A stretch of DNA of 64,000 nt from Pilatotrama ljubarskyi (lineage: Eukaryota > Basidiomycota > Agaricomycetes > Polyporales > Polyporaceae), in NCBI GenBank assembly GCA_022385805.1, contig MU277756.1, positions 1 to 64,000 of the forward strand, read 5' to 3'. Every line of letters begins with the position of its first letter. The first letter of the stretch is position 1. Position numbers and translations under genes: made by a program. This document shows positions 56,097-64,000 of this stretch, piece by piece. The notes beneath the pieces are model-generated. The model saw only the letters and a list, made by a program, of their open reading frames with translations, did no database searches and was not told where the DNA came from.

Positions 56097-56577
56097 AGTG
56101 GTAATTGTAACAAAGGACGCCGCTGAGGTGGAGTTTGGGTCGACCTCGTCCTACGCACCTCCCGGCCGCTTTTTATGCAGGCCTATTCTCCCATTCATCA
56201 GCGTCCCCGGGTACAATCGTTCTTGCTCAAGACAGGGCGGTCCGCACGAGCCACGAGCACGTCCGAGGATTCTCCGAGCAGTGAGAGTCCACCGCTGACC
56301 AAGGAGACTGAGGCCCTGGGTAGCGGAGAAGCCTCGAGGAAATGAAAAGACTTGCCCGATATAGCGCTGCTATCGCCATATCGGGGTCATGTGCGCAACC
56401 AGGCGCGTTTAGAGAGCTTCACCGTCCGACGGCAGGCGCAGGGCGGTCCGTCTGCGAAGTGCTAACTCGAGCAGCGTGTGAGCGCAGAACGATCATACGC
56501 CTCGTCCAGTATATGAGGGCTTGCAGGCTCCTGCCGGCCGACGCGGTTCGCCCAGAGTCCCAGCACACGGTGCAGGT
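56097..56577. promoter_or_regulatory. Divergent promoter region of the GH5 pair
   Basis: 481 bases between two divergent start codons. A TATA-like CATAAAAAG on the minus strand near 56170 suits the minus gene; GTATATGAG near 56509 may serve the plus gene. Confidence 0.4.
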
Positions 56578-58323
56578 ATGGCTGGGTTTCTTCGAGTCGA
56601 CCGGACGCGCATCGTGGACGGTGAAGGCAACGAGGTCATCCTGCGCGGTGCCGGCCTCGGAGGATGGATGACGTGAGTCTCCCAATCTTCAGGTACTTTT
56701 CGAAGAGCGCTGCTCAGAGAACCTGCAAACCGTAACATTAGGATGGAGAACTTCATCTCTGGTGAGACTCTTCCATACCGTCCCAAGACGTAACAGCTGA
56801 ACCATGACATGCAGGGTACCCCGGATGCGAGTTCCAAATACGTGAAGCTCTCGCAACAGTCATCGGTCCCCAAAAATCTGCCTACTTCTTCGATAAGGTG
56901 AGCCGTCCGCGCATCATTCTGAGGACAGCAGCGAGGACTCACTAGTGCTCGGCATGTGCAGTTCCTGGAGAACTTCTTCGCGGAGCCCGATGCCGCCTTC
57001 TTCAAGTCGCTCGGGCTGAACTGCATCCGCATCGCCGTCAACTACCGACACTTTGAGGACGACCTCCAGCCGCGCGTCCTCAAGCCCGAGGGCTTCAAAC
57101 ACCTCGACCGCGCCGTCGCCGCCTGCGCCGCACACGGCATCTACACGATCATCGACATGCACACAGCGCCTGGAGGCCAGAACGGCGGCTGGCACTCGGA
57201 TGCAGGCACGCACATCGCCAACTTCTGGATACACAAGGACTTCCAGGACAGACTCGTCTGGCTCTGGACGGAGATCGCGAAGCACTACAAAGACGAGACG
57301 GTCCGTATTCACTGTCCCTTAGCTTCGATGCACGGCCTGACCGAGTCGTTCATTGGGGCGCGCGCGGCTGCAGTGGATTGCAGGGTACAACCCCATGAAC
57401 GAGCCAGCCGACCCGCAGCACAGCGGACTCGTCAACTTCTATGACCGCGTCTACGAAGCGATCACTTCTGTAGACCCAAACCACATGCTCTTCCTTGACG
57501 GCAACACATATGCGACCGACTTCTCGGGCTTCCCGGATGACGCTGGGACGCGCTGGCCGAATGCCGCGTATGCGATCCACGACTACTCCGTGTATGGCTT
57601 CCCGGACGCGCCGGAGCCGTACGCCCGCACGGAGGAGCAGCGCAGACGGATGCGGAGGAGTTACGAGAAGAAGCGTGCCTGGATGGACGAGCGCGGGCTC
57701 TGCGTTTGGAACGGCGAGTGGGGCCCGGTATACGCCAGGAAAGAGTACGAGGGCGACGAGATGGACAAGATCAACGAGCGTCGGTACAACGTGCTGAAGG
57801 ATCAGCTTGAGCTCTATGCGAAGGCAAGCACTACGCATCATTCGGCATTACTCACCTGACAAATGTACCGCAGGACCGACTGAGCTGGTCCATCTGGCTG
57901 TACAAGGACATCGGCTTCCAAGGCATGGTCTACGTCTCGCGCGAGACGCCGTACATGAAGCTCTTCAAGGACTTCCTGCAAAAGAAGTACCGTCTGGCGG
58001 TCGACTCGTGGGGTGCTGACGACAAGTTTGTGCGCGACATCTACAAGCCCATCGTGCAGCTCATCAAGGACAACGTACCGAACGAGGAGCATCGCAAGCT
58101 CTATCCATATCCCGTATGGACGGTCGAGGGGCGCGTGGCGCGATTGGCGCGCTGCATGCTTCTGAGCGAGTTTCTAGTGATGGAATGGGCGGAGCACTTC
58201 AGGGGAATGTCAGAAGAGCAGCTCGACGAGATCGCGCAGAGTTTCAAGTTTGAGAACTGCATCAAGAGGGAGGGACTGAACAAGGTGTTGCGGGAGCATG
58301 CGCGACTGACGGAATCCGCCTAG
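56578..58323 (+). CDS. Glycoside hydrolase family 5 enzyme, plus-strand copy
   Basis: Six exons (56578-56672, 56742-56761, 56815-56897, 56962-57300, 57374-57823, 57874-58323) give 478 aa; exon 2 is 20 nt. Start MAGFLRVDRTRIVDGEGNEV, then ILRGAGLGGWMT. Catalytic residues: acid/base Glu in AGYNPMNEPADPQHS and nucleophile Glu in LCVWNGEWGPVYARKEYEG. Same C-terminal extension as the sister gene (FQGMVYVSRETPYMKLFKDF, ending LTESA). No signal peptide. The intron 57824-57873 starts with GC (GCAAGC), whereas the sister gene has GT at this place. Probably intracellular glycoside breakdown; substrate unknown. Confidence 0.92.
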
Positions 58324-58427
58324 CTCGATCATGGAGTCGTGGTAGCAGGACTTAGCTAGATGTACAAGTAGTGCGATTGGGATACTTTTGCTGCAAAACC
58401 AGTCTGGTGGGGTCCATGTCATTAAGA

Positions 58428-59616
58428 TCATCGCAGAGCAAATCTGTCTCTAGCCTTGACGTTGCGCCTGACATCCTCTTCGCGCAGCTTGGTCTCTAAC
58501 GCATTGAAAAGCTCGCGTGCATACTTCTCGCCATCCTGAAGGGCTCGTCAGTTCGACCCCATGTAACCCACAGTTGTTTAACGAACCGCGATATATGACT
58601 TGATCTGTGTCAACTCCAACTCTCCGGGTCCCAACAATCGCATAGATTGCAACTTGGGACTATTTGAGGAGGCGAATGAAAACATCAGGTGCATCCGTAC
58701 TGGTGCGGATGCCTCTTCTGGTGGTGTTGCATCGAGGAAGTGTGTTGGGGGCAGCTGCTCCGCGGCGTTTAGTTCACTGTTGACGACGCCGGCTGTGGAA
58801 ACACGTACTAAGTTGAGAGTGACGCATACAGGCCATCTCTCTCGGCCGTGCAACACTTCTCCTTCGTCCCAGTAATCCGGCAGCTCGAAATCCGCTGCGG
58901 TCCTAACCATCTCCCGAGTGTCAAAGCCACTCACGGCTGGTATTCCCCCTCTTTGATCAATGTCCATAGCTGCAGCGCTGTCCCTTGGGGCTCGAAACTC
59001 TTCTGGCGCGTGATACTCGACGGCACGCGTCCGCGGCACCTTCGTGTCCCAGAGCGCCGCGCGGGCAGCCATGAAGAGCGCGTCGACCACGTTGCCTGCG
59101 TCGGTCAAGATGACTGCATCGAGGTTGAGCAGCCAAGACTTCTTCCGCGGGATTATGGTGAGGTTCTGAGGGTGAAGAGAAGGATGGCCGATCGTCTGTT
59201 GCAGCATGACCGTGAGATCGTACTGCAGCTCGTCCAGAGCATTGGACGATAAGTGCGGATATGCAGAGGGAGAGCTGTCTTTCGTTCACTGAGCGACCCC
59301 CTTTGGGCGAGGAGTGTTCAGACACGCACCAGGAAACAGAGCAGACTACTCGTCCCCCATCGACCCCATCGCCCGTCTCGACATCCTCGACCTCCAACTT
59401 TGTTGCAGCGAGCACTTCAGTTCCACCACCACCTTCATGGGGCATCTTGCCGATGTTGAGCCTCGCACTTCCATTTGCCAAGGGCGCGACACCAGTCTCA
59501 AGCAGAACAGTCCTAAAGTCGAGTAGACCGCGTCCGTCTCCGCGCAAAGGCGGCGTCGCTTGCAGTGAGGCTTGGATGTACGTTCGTTCAGCTTTCGAAA
59601 CCAAGGGTGCCGCCAT
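58428..59616 (-). CDS. RRP42: Exosome subunit RRP42 (RNase PH-like)
   Basis: Minus-strand gene starting MAAPLVSKAERTYIQASLQA at 59616 with the RNase PH fold: LRGDGRGLLDFRTVLLETGV, GTEVLAATKLEVEDV, CSPSAYPHLSSNALDELQYD, LLNLDAVILTDAGNVVDALF and AALWDTKVPRTRAVEY. The SKAE start and IPRTR-like motif favour Rrp42 over Rrp43 or Rrp45. Ends DVRRNVKARDRFALR at 58428. Part of the catalytically silent six-subunit ring of the RNA exosome, nucleus and cytoplasm. Small inserts (KMPHEG after RLNIG; an acidic loop near residue 180) are lineage features or splice errors of my model. Shares a 235-bp divergent promoter with the peptidase gene. Confidence 0.85.
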
Positions 59617-59851
59617 AGGTCGATTCGCGACTCGAACCAGTTTGAGGGGGGGGGGGGGGGAAGGAGAGAGCCTGGGCGGAGTAACAAAAGTAGAGAAGAG
59701 GTCGGCCCTCCGGCGCCTACGATATACTCGAGCTTGGATCGGAGCAGCCACCATCGTCGACGTCTGCGAAGGAAGCTGGGATACTCACCAGAACCGCTGT
59801 TAAGTATTGGCCGAGCTCGAGCATATATTCTCACAGCAGCATATCGACAAG
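59617..59851. promoter_or_regulatory. Divergent promoter of RRP42 and the prolidase-like gene
   Basis: 235 bases between divergent start codons, containing a pure run of 15 G (59646-59660). GCATATATTC near 59821 may be a TATA-like element for the plus gene. Confidence 0.5.
59646..59660 (+). repeat. Poly-G tract (15 G)
   Basis: Fifteen consecutive G on the plus strand, 30 bases upstream of the RRP42 start codon. Lengths of such tracts are easily misread in sequencing and vary between strains. Confidence 0.9.
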
Positions 59852-61852
59852 ATGGCTAGCAAGAGTTATCCGGGTAAGTGCACCCTGTACTGCGCAAGCA
59901 AGGGAACCGCTCATCCTGCGAAGCGGAGCAGCATGTCATCAAGACGTTCATGAAGCTCGTCGAGCTGCTGCCTGCAGTGGAACAGAACAAGGTGTGGCAC
60001 CTGTCCGCTATACAAAGCAACATGAATACCTCACCTTGCTATAGCCTCAGATAGTCCTCTTAGCGGGCGAGGTCACGCCCTTCCGCAATGATACAGATCG
60101 CGAAATGCCCTTCCGGCAGGTGAGCGAGCCTTGACCACTGTCCTACGCTTATACCTTGACAATATATGTGAGGAATCCAACTTCTTCTACCTATCAGGAT
60201 GTCAGGTTCCCGCGTCCTATCTCCTTCTGGCCTACCAGAACGGCACCTCTCTCGCGAACAAGCCCTCCTCTCAGCTCTTCATCCCAAAGGCCGAGCTCGC
60301 AGACATCATGTGGTCTGTGCCACCTCCGTCTCTCGAGGAAGCAGCCGCTACACACGATGTCACTCGAGTCGACCACCCGGCTGCACTTCCCGACGCCATC
60401 CAAGAGCTCGTCAAGGCGTTCCCCGGCGCGCTCGTCCACACCCTCCCCTTATCCCCTCTCTTCCCGACCATTCCTTCCCAGTACACCGCCGCCTTCCTCG
60501 CAGGTAACGCGCAAATAACGGAAGACTATCTCCTGCCCGCGCTGCACCGCGCTCGGCTCACGAAAGACGCGGCGGAAGTCGCACTCATCCGCAAGGCGAA
60601 CGAGATCAGCTCCCGCGCTCATGAGCTCGTCATGCGCGTGCTTGGCCAGGGTGTGAGAGGCCTAATCAAGCGTGGCAAAGGTGCCGGAACGGAGCGGCCC
60701 TTACTACCGGGCGAATGGCTGATCCAAAAGGAGGCTGAAGCCGAGGCGCTCTTTGTCGCTTCCTGCCGCCGCGAGGGGTAAGTCGGTCGAATATGAACTC
60801 TAATGATCAAGAGCTCACGAATCGTGCGCGAAGCGCTGAGCACCAGGCCTACCTGCCGATTGTAGCTGCCTCCACACGCGCGTCGACGCTGCATTACTGC
60901 TGCAACAATCGCGAGTTCGCCTGGGGCCCGGTTCAGCCCCACGATCACCAGAACCGTAACGAGTTCTCGCAGGACCACGAGCGCGAGCTCAACCCCCAAG
61001 TTCTCCTCATCGATGCTGGCTGCGAGTGGAAGTGCTACGCCGCCGATAGTATGTCTCTTTCTCCTGCAAGGAGGCGGCTGCGTGACTGATCGCTGCTCTC
61101 AGTCACTCGGACCATGCCCGTGGGTAACGGCGGCAAATTCACGCCCGAGGCGAGGGCCATCTACGAGCTTGTCCTCGAAATGCAGCGCGTACGTGCTCTC
61201 GCGTCAATACCCTCATTTACCCGGCTCACCTTCGCCTAATCCGTAGCTCTCCTTCGAAGCCCTGAAGCCTGGCCTTCACTGGGATGCCATCCAATTCCTC
61301 TGCCACCGCACGCTCGTGCGGGGTTTCCAGCGGCTCGGAATCTTCAAGACGCCCAACTCGCCGAACTCTGGGTCGTGGAACTCCGAGGAGGCGATCCTCG
61401 CGAGCGGGATCAGCTCCGCATTCTTCCCGCACGGCGTCGGGCACTCGCTCGGCATGGACGTGCACGACGTCCCGAGTGCGAGCAAGCCCGAGAAGAACGA
61501 CACGATTAAGGGCATCGAGCTCGGCCACGAGTCGTTCTACACGTACCTGCGGCTGAGGCTCCCGCTCGAGGAGGGCATGGTCGTTGTGAGTAGCGCGCAC
61601 GTTTTGTCTCCCGGAGCGGTTCACTAATAGCGTGCCTAGACGGTCGAGCCTGGGTGCTACTTCTCGCCTCACCTGTTAGCGCCCGTCCGTGACTCTAAGC
61701 ACATCGACCAAGAGGTGCTCAAGCGTTACGAGAGCGTCGGCGGTGTGCGCATCGAGGACGTTGTCCTAATCACCAAGGACGGCTACGAGAACCTCACGAC
61801 GGTCCGCAGTGACACCGAGTGGGTGGAGAAGGTCTGCTCCGGTGAGATCTGA
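59852..61852 (+). CDS. Xaa-Pro aminopeptidase/prolidase-like M24B metallopeptidase
   Basis: Eight exons (59852-59873, 59924-59991, 60051-60119, 60173-60777, 60834-61048, 61103-61188, 61247-61585, 61640-61852) give 538 aa. N-terminal AMP_N domain (EMPFRQESNFFYLSGC), then the pita-bread fold with all five metal ligands visible: Asp in LLIDAGCEWKCYAAD, Asp in AADITRTMPVG, His in FFPHGVGHSLGMDVHD, Glu in VTVEPGCYFSP and Glu in VRIEDVVLITKDGY. The family removes residues next to proline, using two Mn or Co ions; cytosolic as no signal peptide is seen. The first intron uses a GAAG acceptor that restores YPAEQHVIKTF. Confidence 0.92.
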
Positions 61853-61986
61853 AAGCCAGGCTGAAATATGTGCCCAATATGTGTACGATTAGGGCAAAGC
61901 GATGCATGTCGTGTAAGAGTACGTATTCTCTCGATCGTATCCCAGCACCTGCACATGTCTATAACCACCATGTAGCCCAATAACAT

Positions 61987-63660
61987 CTAACCGGTCTTCG
62001 CCTTGAGCTGCCTCCACAGCGTCATAAACATTATAGCTCCAATGCCAACGTACGCCACCTGCATCCCGACATAGCTCAACATCCCGATCTTCACGCCGGC
62101 ACCGCCCCACACGGCTCCCGTCACCCTTCCCGAGTAATTGCTATACTGTATCGCCAGGCTGATTCGGCCGTTCCATTCCCCGGGCAGCTGCTTCGACAGT
62201 AGACTCAGCGTGACGGTGCTCGCGATGTTGAACCCAAGCGCGACGAGGAACCAACAGATGAACAGGCTCCCGTAGTTGACCTTCTCCTCGCCGAGGATCG
62301 CCAGCGCGATCAGCAGCCCTGCCAGTCCTACGGACGTACCGATCGCGAGGGTGTGCCGGTCCTGCACGCGCCGCGCGAAGTGCAGGTTGAGCAGCAGGAA
62401 CGGGATCGTGCACGCGCCGCCGAGAGCGATCAGGTTCCCTGCTGCGAAGGGCGTGAAGTGGAAGGGGTTCGACTGAAGGTGCGAGCTCGTGAAGACGGGT
62501 ATATTCGCTTCCCATGCGCCGAGGATGAAGAAGCATGTCATCGCGAACCAGCACATCGTCGCGGCGACGCCCCACTGCGCCTTGCTCATCCGGTGTAATG
62601 GCGGAGGTTGACTCTCCGTGAGGGCGACTTCGGATGTCGACACACGCGTGGGCTCGTCTTCATCGGCTTTATCCTCGCTGGCGGAAGTCGTACCCGCCTG
62701 TGCAGGAAGCGGCTGGAGAGCTATGCTCTGAGCGGGGGAGGGCGCTCGGGGAACGTCTTCGTACAGGAAGGCTGCGACGGCCCAGAAAACGGCCCACACC
62801 ACTGCCATCACCCACGCGGGACTGGTGTATCCATTGAAGACAGCGTTGTTGAACCCGACCTTGTACCTGTTATGAGAACCGTCATCAGCACACCCTCAGG
62901 TGGTGATTCAAGTCGACCTACAGAAGTCCGCCGACGAAAGGTCCGAGGCTGAAACCGATCCCCTGGCCGAGGACCAGCCACCCAGCGAGGGTGGTCCGGC
63001 GGCGAAGGCCGACGATTCTCGGATCGGAACAGTAGCGCTTGCAATACATCCAGAACGTGAAGGCGAATCCGGTGACGATGCGACCGAGGAGAATCATGTA
63101 CAACCAGTTGACGCGATATGCCAGCGCGTACAGGATGTTCCCCAAGCAGGCAGATGCGCAGGCGAAGTGCAGTGGGCGTTTGTATCCGCCTACAGGAGAC
63201 TTCAGCATTCGGTTTAGAGGGTGGTCCATGGCGCTGCGCTGTACCTTGGTCGAGGTGCATGAGCGGAAGGAGAGCAACGCCCGCGAATACGGTCGGAATA
63301 CCGATCACCAGTCCGGAGAAGGTCGACGTTCCACCTAGGTACTGCGCATACTCGTTGGACGACGACACGATGACGAAGAAGGTTAGCTGACAGCGTGGTG
63401 AGTATCCGACGTCTTTACTTGCGTTTCGTACAGGTAAAGCCCACCTGGAGCAGCACGTTGGCCACGATGATGATGACCAAAGAAGCCAACTTTGGCAGCT
63501 TCAAGTCATCGTCGATTTGCCCAGCGGCGCGGCCGGTCTCGTTTGCTTCTAGTACTGTCCGCGAGTCCGACACGGTTCGGGACAACGACGGACTTGCGCG
63601 CAACTTGCGGCGCTCTAGTATGCTGAGGACTGTCGAAGGGAACCTGAATCCTGGCATCAT
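61987..63660 (-). CDS. MFS transporter
   Basis: Four exons (63660-63445, 63386-63245, 63189-62922, 62866-61987) give 501 aa. A cytosolic N-terminus of about 50 residues (MMPGFRFPSTVLSILERRKL) is followed by about 11-12 TM segments. The motif after TM4 region reads LLGRIVTGFAFTFWMYCKRY, then TLAGWLVLGQGIGFSLGPFV in TM5. A long central loop (APSPAQSIALQPLPAQAGTT) splits the two halves, as usual in the major facilitator superfamily. Substrate not predictable from this. Start chosen at the first of two adjacent ATGs. Convergent with the peptidase gene, 134 bases apart. Confidence 0.85.
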
Positions 63661-64000
63661 GCGTTCTTGTGTCCTTGCTGGCCGCGAACAGTTCTTCTTG
63701 GCCTCAGGCCTAGCTGCAGACTCGGAAAGAGCGACTGGGTCAAGGTGCGGTGTCAAGGAGATATATAACATGTTGGCATGAGTTGACTCACATTTCACAA
63801 GCACCGACGCTAGCGGCTACTCCAAACTAGCGCTGCGCCGATGCTCACAGCCCCGGAGACGGAGTGCCGTGCGAGGCACGGTGCGCCCATGATGGTGTGC
63901 TTTGTACAAGAAATTGGCAGAGCGACTGAGATGGGTCAGAAATTCCAGTCCCCACCACAATCCGGTGCAAACCCCGTTATGGCAATCTGAGTAGGTTCGC
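63661..64000. other. Upstream region of the MFS gene
   Basis: About 340 bases; no gene seen. On the minus strand TTATATAT near 63760 could be its TATA box. An in-frame ATG at 63804 would add 48 residues but its sequence is not typical. Confidence 0.4.

Noticed and set aside
58428..59616. Assignment of the RNase PH-like gene to RRP43 or RRP45
   Set aside because: The SKAE N-terminus and VPRTR motif fit RRP42 better.
59617..59754. Upstream in-frame ATG at 59754 for RRP42
   Set aside because: The extension would translate the poly-G tract into a poly-Pro run and has no conserved look; the start at 59616 matches the family N-terminus.
1..64000. CRISPR arrays, bacterial operons, phage or clear intact transposons
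   Set aside because: No regular direct repeats with spacers, no transposase or reverse transcriptase motifs, and intron-rich genes show a eukaryotic nuclear genome.

Overview
The window looks like nuclear DNA of an agaricomycete (mushroom-forming basidiomycete), probably a wood-decay species. Genes are GC-rich and broken by many short introns (about 47-90 nt) with GT..AG borders. Typical contents are two AA9 lytic polysaccharide monooxygenases (LPMOs), lineage-type F-box genes carrying an LPPCP motif, and GH5 enzymes. No bacterial features (operons, Shine-Dalgarno sites, CRISPR) are visible. Gene models below were built by hand from reading frame, splice borders and phase, so exon borders are predictions. 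The organism call is inference.

Layout. 0-8 kb: a tRNA-Phe, a Dap1/MAPR haem protein, a secreted BNR-repeat protein and F-box gene 1. 8.9-11.2 kb: a ZIP zinc transporter. 11.5-12.1 kb: a run of Ns (assembly gap) flanked by G-rich degenerate repeats. 13.5-14.9 kb: AA9 LPMO 1. 15.4-20.5 kb: F-box genes 2 and 3. 20.5-25.4 kb: gene-poor, with one decayed F-box-like fragment. 25.5-33.6 kb: a direct tandem pair of large genes (689 and 674 aa) of a family I do not recognise, with an identical 8-exon layout. 34.3-35.8 kb: AA9 LPMO 2. 36-47 kb: housekeeping block of SLD5 (GINS), a DUF1963-like protein, an uncertain HNH-like frame, valyl-tRNA synthetase with a likely mitochondrial presequence, and an ASXH + RAMA-like chromatin protein. 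47.7-53.3 kb: three same-strand copies of a small secreted protein family (WCDGLG motif), each with a TATA box about 120-130 bp upstream, interrupted by one unrelated hypothetical gene. 54.4-58.3 kb: a divergent pair of GH5 enzymes. 58.4-63.7 kb: exosome subunit RRP42, an M24 prolidase-like peptidase and an MFS transporter.

How the genes relate. The two LPMOs, the BNR protein and the WCDGLG array are predicted secreted; only the LPMOs have an obvious link to plant-wall attack. The GH5 pair has no signal peptide and probably acts inside the cell. Four local duplications (tandem 689/674-aa pair, WCDGLG triplet, GH5 pair, F-box trio) show that the region grows by local copying. The best candidates for something undescribed are the 689/674-aa pair and the WCDGLG array.
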